Positions 8,401 through 15,816 of a DNA stretch of 30,895 nucleotides are shown piece by piece. The notes beneath the pieces were generated by a model, which was not told the origin of the DNA, searched no databases, and saw only the letters and a program-made list of their open reading frames with translations. Position numbers and translations under genes: made by a program. The DNA is from CAZUAQ01 sp964618455 (GTDB lineage Bacteria > Planctomycetota > Phycisphaerae > UBA1845 > PWPN01), in assembly GCA_964618455.1 (NCBI GenBank), contig CAZUAQ010000058.1, positions 1-30,895 of the forward strand, in the 5' to 3' direction. How positions within the stretch are numbered: position 1 is the stretch's first letter; each line of letters starts with the position of its first letter.

Positions 8401-11400
8401 CGTCGTAAGCGATGGCCACGAGGTCGCTGTCCAACCGCGCCTCCTGGGTCCACTCCCCCGATTCGCGGTCGATGCTGATCAGTCTTTCATTGGGGGGGAC
8501 CCAGCCGTAAAGCGTATCCGTATGCGGATCGAAGGCCAGGTCTACGATGTAACGATCTGTCGTGCCCACGACGCGCGTCTCCCCCGTGGAGAGTCGCATC
8601 TCCAGGAGTTGGTCGGAATAGTCCGAGGTGATTCCCCACAACGTGTCGTCGCCGGGATCGTAGGCGATGTCCGTGAACTCTGTCGATCTTGTCGAGCCGA
8701 CGGTCCAGCCGATGCCCGTATCCAGATCCGCCTTCACGAGGTCAGGCCCCGAGGCATACAGCGTCCGCGTCAGGGGATCGATCGCCAGTCCGAATACGTG
8801 AAATCGAAGTTGCACGACCCTCGTTGAAGCCCCGGTTTCCGTGTCGATCTGCACCAGGCCGTAGTTGTCCTCATGACCGTAGAGCGTTTCCGTCACAGGA
8901 TCAAAGACCAGATCGGAAATCCGTGATGTTCCCAGAGGACCGATGGTCGTGAATACCTTCGTCACCGGATCGAGCGAGACCAGTTCATCAGTCTGCCGGT
9001 TGCAGAGATAGAGCAAGCACGTCCCGGGATCGTACGCCAGTCCCACGTATCTCAACTCCGGGATGCTGGCAATGGTGATATTCGAGCCGGTACTTGGATC
9101 GAGGCGACGAACTCGATCGATCCAATTATCCAGAACGTAGAGCGATTTCGTTTCCGGATCCCAGGCCATGTCGTCGACGGCGGAATAGAAGCTGCGAATC
9201 GGCGTGGATCGTCCCGTGGACTTGTCGATGGCATAGATGTACCTGGTACGATCGTCCATACCGTAGATTGTGCCGGTCTCCGGATCGAAGGCCAACCCGT
9301 ACAAGCTCTCTGCTCCCGTGGCGGTGATCGGCGTCACCGAAACCCCCGTGGGCTCGATACGCAGCAGTTCGGGTCCGCTGCTTTCGAACCCGTACAGTAA
9401 ACCATTTTCTGAATCCCAGCCCGAGCCCCCCAGATTCGAGATCGACGCTCCCCCGAGATTGCCGAGGGCGCCGTCATCGGGATCGATCGCGACCAAGCGA
9501 TCGAGGGCCGCGTCGAACGAAAGCAGTCTGTCATTTCCCGCGTCGTAAACCAATGTATAGAGATAGTAATCCGTTACCGGGCCACCCACCGTGATACTGG
9601 CCCCCGTCGCCGGATCGATGCGAATGAGTTGCTTGGTCGAGTTGTCCACGGCGAAGAGTGTTATACGGCCGGGATCGTACGCCAGACTCTGCACCGAGAA
9701 GTGGTTCAAGGTCCCGATCTCGGTTCCCTGGCCGGTCTGTATATCGATCCGAATCAGGAGGTCTTCCTCGTCTTCGCTGACCACGCCGTACAGAGTGCGG
9801 TTCGCGTGATCAAGCGCCAACCCGCCGACGTACGCGTAACCGATCGGACCGATGGGCACGATCGTACCGTCGGTCACGTCGGCCGTGACCAGAAGACCCG
9901 TGTCGGTGTCCGATCCGAACAGCATTCCCGTCTCCGGATCGAACGCGCCACCGTTCAGGCCGTGATAGCCTCGAAGACCGATCCCCGAAATCGGCTCCGC
10001 CGCAGCCGTGGCCGGATCCACATTCAGCAGGAATGCCGAGTTGATCCCCACAAACTGCCCCGTCGGGCTGCACGTGACATCCAGACAGTCGGCGATGCCG
10101 TCATGGTCGGAATCAGCATCCGACTCACCGCAGCCGCATTGTCCTGCCCGACTCTTGGCGGGATCCAGAGGACATTCGTCACATTCATCGATTGCGCCGT
10201 CGCCATCGACGTCGGGGTCGTCCTCATCGGGAATCTCGTTGCCATTGCAGTCTCCCGCCGTCTCATACGCTCCGATGTCTACGATCGGCGGATCGACGCG
10301 CCCCGTGTTCAGCGACGCTCCCTGCTCGACGAATCGCGGGTTGCCGTCGAGATCGACCGTCATACCCGACATGCCTCGCGCATGGTTGTCGCCGGCGTCG
10401 ATGCAGGGCGACGTCGGCTGCAGACGCAGATCGCCGTAGTCATCGTCGGGCGTACCCCAGGTCATGTCCGGACCAGGCGAGGGTTCACGCACCAGTAGCG
10501 GATCTGCACGCAGGTTCGGCTGCGAAGAACCCCAGGGAAAGGGAAAACAACAGTAGTGGGCCGAGACCGCGTACGGCGAAGTGTAAATCTGTGCGCCACC
10601 GATGCCCGAAGCGTAGAACTCGTCTGTATTCCCGTAGAAGATCGAATTACTCACGCGTCCGGTGGCCGTCGAAGCACCGAACCCTCCGGCTGCGCTTCCG
10701 GCATGGTTCATCACCACCGTGCAGTTAGTGACGGTCAGGTCGACATCGCTGGAAAACGAACCGCCGGCGGATGATCCAGAGGCGGTATTGCCCGCGAAGA
10801 TGCTGTTCTTGACTTCGATGTCGTACGGGTAAGGCACGGTGGAGGAGTACCTCCACACGTAGAGCCCACCTCCGGTACCCTCTGTGGTGTTGCCCAGGAA
10901 TGAGCAGTATTCGAACGTGCAACGCTCGCGCACGATCACTTCCGCCGCAGCGCCATTGCCGTACGTACCATCGTGGGCGTCATTCACGCCCCTGTTTCGC
11001 ACGAAGGTGCATCGCTGAAACAGTGGCGTCCCCTCAAAAACGCGTACAGCTCCGCCAGAACTGCCCGTGTTCTCCTCGAACCAGCAGTCGGTGATCGTGC
11101 CTTCAAACCTCTGCAGTTGCACACCGCCGCCATAGGTGGCCCTGTTGCGAATGAATCTGCAGTGACTCACCGTGGACGCGTCGCTGGAATAGAGGCCACC
11201 ACCGAAACTGCTCCGGTTCCCCTCCAGCGTGGAGTCTGTCAAGGAGATGCTGCCGATGGCGTAGACGCCTCCTCCGCGACTCACGCCTTGGTTACTAACA
11301 ATTCTGCAGCGGTAAATCACCGCGTCTTCGTAGGCGTTGATTCCTCCCGACAGGGATTGGGCTAGCTCATAGTTCCCCGATCGAACTGTCACCCCATCCA

Positions 11401-11974
11401 GGATAGCGTCGGAGAGGAGGGTCACGACGGTACGGCTGTTCTCTCCGTTGCGGAGATCCTCGGCGTCGACATCACCATCCGAATCCAAATCAAAACTGGT
11501 ACACTCCGTTGAGGGTGAGACCCCTTCACCGCTGAAACAGAACAGGGCTTCGGTGAAATTGGGGACGTCGTCGCCGGCAAGATCACCGCTCAGGATGCAG
11601 CCATTGGTGACCGGATCCGGATTGCGTTGGTCGCGGTGGGTCTCGCCGCCACCTGTGTGTGCGTTGCCAAGGAACCCCCCATACACCTCGACGCGACTCT
11701 TGATCCGGAAACTGAGAGTTCGGTCTCCCGTATGGCTTTGCAAAGCGACGTCGTAGTCGGGTAGGTACGTCCCCGCCGCCACCCATAGCTCATCTCCGTA
11801 TTCCGCCGCTTCGAGCGCCGCCTGCAACTCGGTGTAGGCGTCGCCCCACTGCTGGCCCGTGCCGGCCCCGGTGGCATGGGCATCGACGCGAAGGATCTCG
11901 GCGCGCGCCAAGGGACTCATACCACTCAGCAGAAACAGGGTCGCGAGACTGGTTAGACTGGCGCGTCCATGCAT
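5420..11974 (-). CDS. giant exported protein: beta-helices, TSP3 arrays, propeller repeats, dockerin-like end
   Basis: 2184 residues from the ATG at 11974. Order: signal peptide (about 1-25, ending LARAE); first right-handed beta-helix with choice-of-anchor-Q-like end (about 30-575; GGGVYAIG-type turns, closing SPCIDAGDN); TSP3/EF-hand stretch (about 575-635); 14 propeller-like repeats of about 42 residues on the theme LAFDPETGTLYG (about 670-1276); long TSP3 array with CDNCP units (about 1285-1550); second beta-helix (about 1553-2035); another TSP3 piece; and a two-loop dockerin-like terminus (about 2115-2184, DLDDDGDVDMTDF and DEDVDVDDFDLAIL). The frame is open to 12139, but only the later ATG is followed by a signal peptide, and a TATAAT box at 12059 would lie inside the longer form. 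Likely a calcium-stabilised extracellular adhesion, display or carbohydrate-binding protein. No catalytic domain is evident and the ligand is unknown. Confidence 0.88.
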   Translation of the reverse strand: MHGRASLTSLATLFLLSGMSPLARAEILRVDAHATGAGTGQQWGDAYTELQAALEAAEYGDELWVAAGTYLPDYDVALQSHTGDRTLSFRIKSRVEVYGGFLGNAHTGGGETHRDQRNPDPVTNGCILSGDLAGDDVPNFTEALFCFSGEGVSPSTECTSFDLDSDGDVDAEDLRNGENSRTVVTLLSDAILDGVTVRSGNYELAQSLSGGINAYEDAVIYRCRIVSNQGVSRGGGVYAIGSISLTDSTLEGNRSSFGGGLYSSDASTVSHCRFIRNRATYGGGVQLQRFEGTITDCWFEENTGSSGGAVRVFEGTPLFQRCTFVRNRGVNDAHDGTYGNGAAAEVIVRERCTFEYCSFLGNTTEGTGGGLYVWRYSSTVPYPYDIEVKNSIFAGNTASGSSAGGSFSSDVDLTVTNCTVVMNHAGSAAGGFGASTATGRVSNSIFYGNTDEFYASGIGGAQIYTSPYAVSAHYCCFPFPWGSSQPNLRADPLLVREPSPGPDMTWGTPDDDYGDLRLQPTSPCIDAGDNHARGMSGMTVDLDGNPRFVEQGASLNTGRVDPPIVDIGAYETAGDCNGNEIPDEDDPDVDGDGAIDECDECPLDPAKSRAGQCGCGESDADSDHDGIADCLDVTCSPTGQFVGINSAFLLNVDPATAAAEPISGIGLRGYHGLNGGAFDPETGMLFGSDTDTGLLVTADVTDGTIVPIGPIGYAYVGGLALDHANRTLYGVVSEDEEDLLIRIDIQTGQGTEIGTLNHFSVQSLAYDPGRITLFAVDNSTKQLIRIDPATGASITVGGPVTDYYLYTLVYDAGNDRLLSFDAALDRLVAIDPDDGALGNLGGASISNLGGSGWDSENGLLYGFESSGPELLRIEPTGVSVTPITATGAESLYGLAFDPETGTIYGMDDRTRYIYAIDKSTGRSTPIRSFYSAVDDMAWDPETKSLYVLDNWIDRVRRLDPSTGSNITIASIPELRYVGLAYDPGTCLLYLCNRQTDELVSLDPVTKVFTTIGPLGTSRISDLVFDPVTETLYGHEDNYGLVQIDTETGASTRVVQLRFHVFGLAIDPLTRTLYASGPDLVKADLDTGIGWTVGSTRSTEFTDIAYDPGDDTLWGITSDYSDQLLEMRLSTGETRVVGTTDRYIVDLAFDPHTDTLYGWVPPNERLISIDRESGEWTQEARLDSDLVAIAYDVNRRTMFGINSFSYIEEIDLTGQETYRGCRVANGAYTFNSLTANHDDGLLYAVDRSQRWMVAINPDTCETFDVGDVLFSGIEGIEYISRDCNGNTIPDYCDVSVETSSDCDGNRVPDECEPDLDDDTSIDSCDNCPLIANSDQADFDGDGVGDVCDSCPNDPNPDQENTDGDELGDTCDGCPQDPDKTEPGVCGCGTAEIDTDDDTVLDCEDNCPTLANTDQADADEDGFGDVCDVCPQTPTTGNEPDADDDDIPNLCDNCPDVPNPDQLNEDGDDLGNLCDNCPGDTNPDQRDRDGDGIGDACDDDIDGDGTPNESDLCPWNPEKTDDVDSDGDGVLDCADNCPDDPNPSQDEVCELPETVLCVDADAYGLEDGTDWANAFTRLQDALFVADLPDSPVKEIWVAAGTYTPSDEPGQFAAFEVPSGLAVFGGFAGNEATRNPRDVNANVTILSGDLLGNDVNGPEDPSRWENSENVIRTKDRGNPYDGALIVLDGFTITGGHPPRPQFGGDAHDYNTFGGGVNAFYANLLISRCTFTGNFATYGGAVYSRRSNITIQQCTFRHNAANQGGALMLTSFGDQAIITESTFFENIASSGGAISVEYDRVGTTIITSCAFTRNHANSTGGALVSLIDGVVANCRFEGNSANQAGGAIFRPGDVQFANSAFVGNTSYSGGAVFTEYTSPLFANCTFIRNHATETGGGFFVGTTSQGGVCTIANSILWNNGVGTGDPASAQIHNYHLPENVAVTYSNVQGGWAGAGNIDGDPIFAREPDPGSDGAWGTADDDYGDLRLAFPSPCIDAADNAALPPFSGLDLLGQPRFVNSPLPDAGLGTPPIVDMGAIEHDGDCNGNGTPDAFEPDGDGDGAIDECDECPIDPLKILEGACGCGAVDADSDADVVADCNDACPDTPSKLDVLADGCPDLKVDLDDDGDVDMTDFGYLQGCMSGRGQPQTRPECAICRIDEDVDVDDFDLAILVDCLSGPHIQADPICMQ
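5423..5632 (-). other. dockerin-like C-terminal domain of the giant protein
   Basis: Encodes about 70 residues with two F-hand-like calcium loops, DLDDDGDVDMTDF and DEDVDVDDFDLAIL, each followed by a helix ending in Cys (LQGC, LVDC). The pattern matches dockerin type I-like domains common at the ends of planctomycete secreted proteins. A similar end occurs on the protein at 15817-18738. Confidence 0.7.
7325..8134 (-). repeat. coding TSP3 repeat array inside the giant protein
   Basis: Encodes about 270 residues of calcium-binding repeats of the type DxDGDGxGDxCDNCPxxxNPDQ, with DCNGNTIPDYCD and NRVPDECE at the N-terminal edge. The dense Asp loops bind calcium and the paired cysteines probably form disulfides in the extracellular protein. 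It links the propeller region to the second beta-helix. The minus-strand repetition gives Arg-rich antisense frames that are not genes. Confidence 0.85.
8135..9982 (-). repeat. coding array of 14 propeller-blade-like repeats
   Basis: I count 14 matches to a (G/S)LAxDPxTxTLYG unit about 42 residues apart, each usually followed by a strand like LIRIDPATG and a polar turn. Examples: LAYDPGRITLFAV, LAFDPETGTIYGM, LVFDPVTETLYGH, LAFDPHTDTLYGW. Fourteen blades would suit two seven-bladed propellers in tandem. That structural reading is inference. Confidence 0.7.
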
Positions 11975-12058
11975 GATCGGTATGCTCCCAGATCCTTGAT
12001 TTCTGACTGGATCCATGCAGCGGGTCCTGGTAGCTTCCCGCCATCCCCATGAGTCGGC

Positions 12059-12087
12059 ATTATACCCGGGATAGCACTGATCGCCAG
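12059..12087 (-). promoter_or_regulatory. candidate promoter of the giant protein gene
   Basis: A perfect -10 hexamer TATAAT (12059-12064, minus strand) with a weak -35 CTGGCG (12082-12087) 17 bases upstream. Transcription would start about 78 bases before the ATG at 11974, between the upstream gene's terminator and the start codon. Confidence 0.5.
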
Positions 12088-12141
12088 GAATTCGTGGAGA
12101 TGAAGCTCCACCGCTGCGGCGTATTCCCCCCTCGATCAAAG

Positions 12142-12179
12142 CCGAACAAAAAAACCGCCTGGATTGGATCCAGGCGGTT
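12142..12179 (-). terminator. intrinsic terminator of the PEP-CTERM gene
   Basis: On the minus strand AACCGCCTGGA at 12153-12163 pairs perfectly with its complement at 12169-12179, 11 bp around a 5-base loop, followed at once by a run of seven Ts (part shared with the stem) and TGTTC. About 100 bases past the stop of the 12279-13028 gene. Confidence 0.9.
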
Positions 12180-12278
12180 CATGATGTGCGTATTCTGTTC
12201 AGCCTATGGAAGGAAGAGCGTCCCATCGATCGGATCGCGATCGATCTTCACCCATCCATCCAAGGACGCCGAAGAGGG

Positions 12279-13028
12279 TCAGGAAACGCGGCGGCGCATC
12301 CAGTTGACCAGCGGCAAGCCGAGCATGGCCAGGGCGAGCGCGCCCGGAGCGGGAATCTTGGGACCCGGAGGCGGCGTCTTGGGATTCAGGTCGATATTGA
12401 CGTCGCCCTGCTTCCAACCCGACCACTGATTCTCGTTGGTATTCCACACGCGGAACTCGAACCAGCCCGAGGCGCCGAAGTCGCCGATGTTCTGGCCCTT
12501 GTCATTGGCGCCGAAGCCGACCTGGAAGGGCTTGGACAGATTCGTGGGCAACTGGCGGAACTGAGCGACGAGCTGATTGGTGTTCAAGTCGTAGATGCCG
12601 GAGTTGGCCACATCCATGTTGTAGAAATTCCAGTTGTTACGCGCCCAACTGGCATTGTTGTTCGTGCCGCCCAGCTTCGGATTGATCTGGCCGAGGGTCA
12701 GCGGGTTGCCCACCGCTTCGGTGTACTCGAAGTGGAACTTGAATTGCTGACTGGGATTCGCGCTGTTGTAGATCGTGCCATCCAGCACAGCCTTGTTGTC
12801 CTGGTACGAGAATTCACCCCCGGGATTCGTGAAGTGATAACGCTGCTTGTCATTTCCACCGAAAACGCCCATACCCTTGCTGAACCACACGGCATGATCG
12901 CCCCCACCATTCCCGAAGGAGGTGGCGGTGTAATCGCCGTAGTCGCCCAATGCCGCTTCGGCCTGCTCAACGCCGAACGCGCCGAGTGCCCCAACAAGCA
13001 TCAACATCCATACCTTGTGAAATTTCAT
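12279..13028 (-). CDS. exported PEP-CTERM-type sorted protein of unknown role
   Basis: 249 residues from the ATG at 13028, which has GAGGG 8 bases upstream; the in-frame codon at 13046 is less likely. Signal peptide about 1-26 (MKFHKVWMLMLVGALGAFG, cut near EAA). The middle is a single Gly/Asn/aromatic-rich beta-type domain that I do not recognise. The C-terminus has the tripartite sorting signal: Pro-rich linker, IPAPGALALAMLGLPLV as the PEP-like motif plus hydrophobic helix, then RRR. PAP replaces PEP, a variant seen in Phycisphaerae. Such tails are cut by exosortase-family transpeptidases and target proteins to the envelope or matrix; no exosortase gene is in the window. It has its own terminator. 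Confidence 0.85.
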   Translation of the reverse strand: MKFHKVWMLMLVGALGAFGVEQAEAALGDYGDYTATSFGNGGGDHAVWFSKGMGVFGGNDKQRYHFTNPGGEFSYQDNKAVLDGTIYNSANPSQQFKFHFEYTEAVGNPLTLGQINPKLGGTNNNASWARNNWNFYNMDVANSGIYDLNTNQLVAQFRQLPTNLSKPFQVGFGANDKGQNIGDFGASGWFEFRVWNTNENQWSGWKQGDVNIDLNPKTPPPGPKIPAPGALALAMLGLPLVNWMRRRVS

Positions 13029-13415
13029 TTCTGCAACCCTCTCCATGACGCATTGACCACACTATCCCCCGAGAACGACTCTCAAGGGGATACCCAGAAA
13101 ACTTGAGATTGAAGGAAAGAATCGGTCGCGGTGAGCGATATGAATGCCTCTCTCCTCCCTCACCCATGTCATTGATTCTGGCAGGTCGACTTCCCTAAGT
13201 CAATGGGATACTCGGGAAATCTCAATACATAACAATGAAGATTGCCTACTGAATGTCCAATAACTTCCTTCAGGATGCAGTGCCCCTTTTTCTCGGGAGG
13301 CCCGTCTGTCGAATACCGCCTCGCAATTGAAGCAGGGTTTTCTTAGAATTCCAGCCATCGGAACAAGATCCACGGTTCCTGGGCAAAGCAGCCCCAACGC
13401 CGGAAAGGGAAAACC
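13029..13415. other. divergent intergenic region, no gene seen
   Basis: 387 bases between the starts of the minus-strand PEP-CTERM gene and the plus-strand NHL gene; promoters for both should lie here. I found no hexamer pair good enough to call and no clear palindrome. Confidence 0.5.
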
Positions 13416-14495
13416 ATGAACGCATCCTCGGACCCCCGTACGCCGCAATCTGACTCTCGGATGACACGCCGACACACCCTTCAGGTGGCCGGGGCCGCAT
13501 TGGCGGGATCTGCCGCCCCCCGCCTCCTGCACGCTGCCGATAAAGCCGGGGCCAAGAAGGTCACCCTGGGCAAAGGCCGGCATACCTATGAAGTCCATCA
13601 CGACTGGCTGACTCCCCCGAGAAAAATCCGCTTCGGCGACACCCACGGGGTCTGCTTCGACGGCGAGCACCGGATCTACATTTTCCACACCGTCCACCCC
13701 GACAGCGAAAGCCCGGACACCGTGTGCGTCTTCGATGAGAAGGGCAAGTTCATCAAGAGTTGGGGCAAGGAATACCAGGGCGGCGCGCACGGCATGGACC
13801 TGCGTAAAGAGGGGAAGGAGGAGTTTTTCTATCTCTGCGATATCCACCCGGACCGCCGCCGTGTCGTGAAGACGACGCTTGACGGCGAGAAGCTCTGGGA
13901 AATGAGCGTGCCCGAAGAGGCCGGGGTTTATAAGGAAAAGTCCCAGTACCGCCCCACGAACGTCGCTTTCGCCCCGAACGGTGACTTCTACGTGGCCGAT
14001 GGCTACGGGAGCCACTATATCCACCAGTACGACAAGGACGCGAACTACCTCCGCACCTTCGGCGGGCCGGGCGAGGGCGAGGGTCAGCTCAAGCAGCCGC
14101 ACGGGATCACCGTCGATACGCGCGGCAAGACGCCCCGTGTGCTCGTGGCGGACCGGGCCAATCACCGCCTGCAGTACTTCACGCTCGACGGCAAGCACCT
14201 CGGCTTCGTCAAGGGCGACGTTCGCATGCCGTGCCATTTCGACGAGTACAAGGGCATGCTGCTGATTCCCGACCTCGATTCACGCGTCACGCTGCTCGAC
14301 AAGGACAACAAGCTCATTACACATCTGTCCGACGGGCCTGTGCGCAACGGTTTCCGCGGCAAGCCGCGTGAGGCGTTCCAGCCCGGCGATTTCTACCACC
14401 CGCACGACGCCGCCTTCGACCCCATGGGCAACATCGTCGTGGCCGAGTGGCTCCCCATCGGCCGGATCACGCTGTTGCGGCACGTGAACGCCTGA
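13416..14495 (+). CDS. Tat-exported NHL-repeat six-bladed beta-propeller protein
   Basis: 359 residues. The leader has a twin-arginine signal (MTRRHTLQVAGAALAGSAA, Arg18-Arg19), so it is probably exported folded. The rest is a beta-propeller of NHL/SMP-30 type with blades at roughly 75-115, 121-160, 178-215, 226-262, 270-300 and 325-355; typical blade phrases are GQLKQPHGITVD, VLVADRANHRLQYF and HPHDAAFDPMGNIVVAEW. Related propellers include the lyase domain of peptidylglycine amidating enzymes and SMP-30-type lactonases, but I see no decisive catalytic set, so no reaction is assigned. The start follows an AAGGG stretch. The GH130 gene is next on the same strand, 164 bases on. Confidence 0.82.
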   Translation: MNASSDPRTPQSDSRMTRRHTLQVAGAALAGSAAPRLLHAADKAGAKKVTLGKGRHTYEVHHDWLTPPRKIRFGDTHGVCFDGEHRIYIFHTVHPDSESPDTVCVFDEKGKFIKSWGKEYQGGAHGMDLRKEGKEEFFYLCDIHPDRRRVVKTTLDGEKLWEMSVPEEAGVYKEKSQYRPTNVAFAPNGDFYVADGYGSHYIHQYDKDANYLRTFGGPGEGEGQLKQPHGITVDTRGKTPRVLVADRANHRLQYFTLDGKHLGFVKGDVRMPCHFDEYKGMLLIPDLDSRVTLLDKDNKLITHLSDGPVRNGFRGKPREAFQPGDFYHPHDAAFDPMGNIVVAEWLPIGRITLLRHVNA

Positions 14496-14571
14496 TCGGT
14501 CCGCGGCCGGCGACTTCCCGGGGCTGCGTGCGGACAGCTTCTGCGGTGCCGAAGGGTTCGGTCCCGAGGCC

Positions 14572-14599
14572 TTGACCGGCCGTCCGCATCCGCTACCTT
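14572..14599 (+). promoter_or_regulatory. candidate promoter of the GH130 gene
   Basis: TTGACC (14572-14577) and TACCTT (14594-14599) with a 16-base spacer, about 60 bases before the ATG at 14660. It suggests the gene can be transcribed independently of the preceding NHL gene. Confidence 0.4.
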
Positions 14600-14659
14600 A
14601 GGTCTCCCCCGTCGGCGGACACGTGAATCGCCCGCCACGCGGCTCGCGAGGAGACTTCC

Positions 14660-15664
14660 ATGAGCGCCACGTCCGAGACCCCCCGCATCGTCGGCCCCGC
14701 CCTCCCCTCTATTCCCTGGGAGGACAGACCCTCTGGATGCCAGGACATCGTCTGGCGATCTTCGCGCAATCCGATCATTCCGCGCGATCTCATTCCGACC
14801 TCCAACAGCATCTTCAACAGCGCGGTGATTCCCTTCGAGGACGGTTACGCCGGTGTCTTCCGCTGCGACGACAAGCGGCGCTTCATGCGCCTGCACGCCG
14901 GTCGGAGCCAGGACGCCCTGAACTGGGAGATTGAGCACGAGCGGATCCAGTTCGAGTCCGACGACCCCGAACTGGCGGTGTTCGACTACGGCTACGACCC
15001 GCGCGTCGTCTGCATCGACGACACGTACTACGTGACATGGTGCAACGGCTACCATGGCCCGACCATCGGTGTCGCCACGACCAAGGACTTCAAGACCTTC
15101 CACCAGATGGAGAACGCCTTCCTTCCTTACAATCGGAACGGCGTACTCTTCCCCCGCAAGATCAACGGCAAGTTCGCCATGCTGAGCCGCCCGAGCGATA
15201 CCAAGCACACGTCGTTCGGCGACATCTTCTTCAGCGAGTCCCCCGACATGTGTTACTGGGGCAAACATCGGTTCGTGATGGGTACGCGCCGCGGCTGGGA
15301 GAGCACGAAGATCGGCGCCGGCCCCGTGCCGATCGAAACCACCGAGGGGTGGCTGCTGATCTATCACGGCGTGCTGACGTCGTGCAACGGCTACGTCTAC
15401 AGTGCCGGCGCCGCCCTGCTCGATCTCGACGAGCCCTGGAACGTGCGCTACCGCCTCGCGTCCTACCTGCTTTCCCCACAAATGCCGTATGAATGCGTGG
15501 GGGACGTACCGAACGTCGTGTTCCCCTGTGCGGCGCTGTCCGATTCCGCCACGGGACGGATCGCCCTGTACTATGGCGGCGCGGACACCGTTACCTGTCT
15601 GGCGTTCACGCAGGTGGGCGAACTGGTCGATCACATCAAGTCGAATACCGACACCAGTTCCTGA
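14660..15664 (+). CDS. GH130 family glycoside phosphorylase (beta-mannoside type)
   Basis: 334 residues, normal for GH130, a five-bladed-propeller family that mostly phosphorolyses beta-mannosidic links to mannose 1-phosphate. The catalytic Asp should be Asp113 in GYDPRVV. The residues that hold phosphate in characterised phosphorylases appear present: Arg159 and Arg166 in NRNGVLFPRK, and His236 in LIYHGV. Other signature phrases are KIGAGPVPIETTEGW, PNVVFPCA and YYGGADT. Retention of the Arg/Arg/His set argues for a phosphorylase over a hydrolase; substrate (mannooligosaccharide, mannosylglucose or N-glycan core) cannot be fixed. No signal peptide, so cytosolic, acting on imported oligosaccharides. 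GAGGAG stands 6 bases before the ATG. A strong terminator follows. Confidence 0.9.
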   Translation: MSATSETPRIVGPALPSIPWEDRPSGCQDIVWRSSRNPIIPRDLIPTSNSIFNSAVIPFEDGYAGVFRCDDKRRFMRLHAGRSQDALNWEIEHERIQFESDDPELAVFDYGYDPRVVCIDDTYYVTWCNGYHGPTIGVATTKDFKTFHQMENAFLPYNRNGVLFPRKINGKFAMLSRPSDTKHTSFGDIFFSESPDMCYWGKHRFVMGTRRGWESTKIGAGPVPIETTEGWLLIYHGVLTSCNGYVYSAGAALLDLDEPWNVRYRLASYLLSPQMPYECVGDVPNVVFPCAALSDSATGRIALYYGGADTVTCLAFTQVGELVDHIKSNTDTSS

Positions 15665-15707
15665 GCTCCGCACCGAGACTCCAAAGAGGTACACCCGTAA
15701 AAAGAGA

Positions 15708-15750
15708 ACCGGCCCCGCATGCATTCGCATGCGGGGCCGGTGTTTTCTTC
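15708..15750. terminator. bidirectional intrinsic terminator
   Basis: A perfect 15-bp stem (15708-15722 with 15727-15741, core CCGGCCCCGCATGC) around the loop ATTC. On the plus strand GTTTTCTT follows; on the minus strand TCTCTTTTTA follows. It serves both the plus-strand GH130 gene and the convergent minus-strand gene ending at 15817. Confidence 0.95.
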
Positions 15751-15816
15751 CTGGCGTCACGCGCCCCATCGCCCGCGGACGATACGGCACGTCACGTGTC
15801 TATGCCAACGTCGAGC

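Noticed and set aside
14393..15790. 465-residue minus-strand frame
   Set aside because: Antisense to GH130 and overlapping the terminator at 15708-15741.
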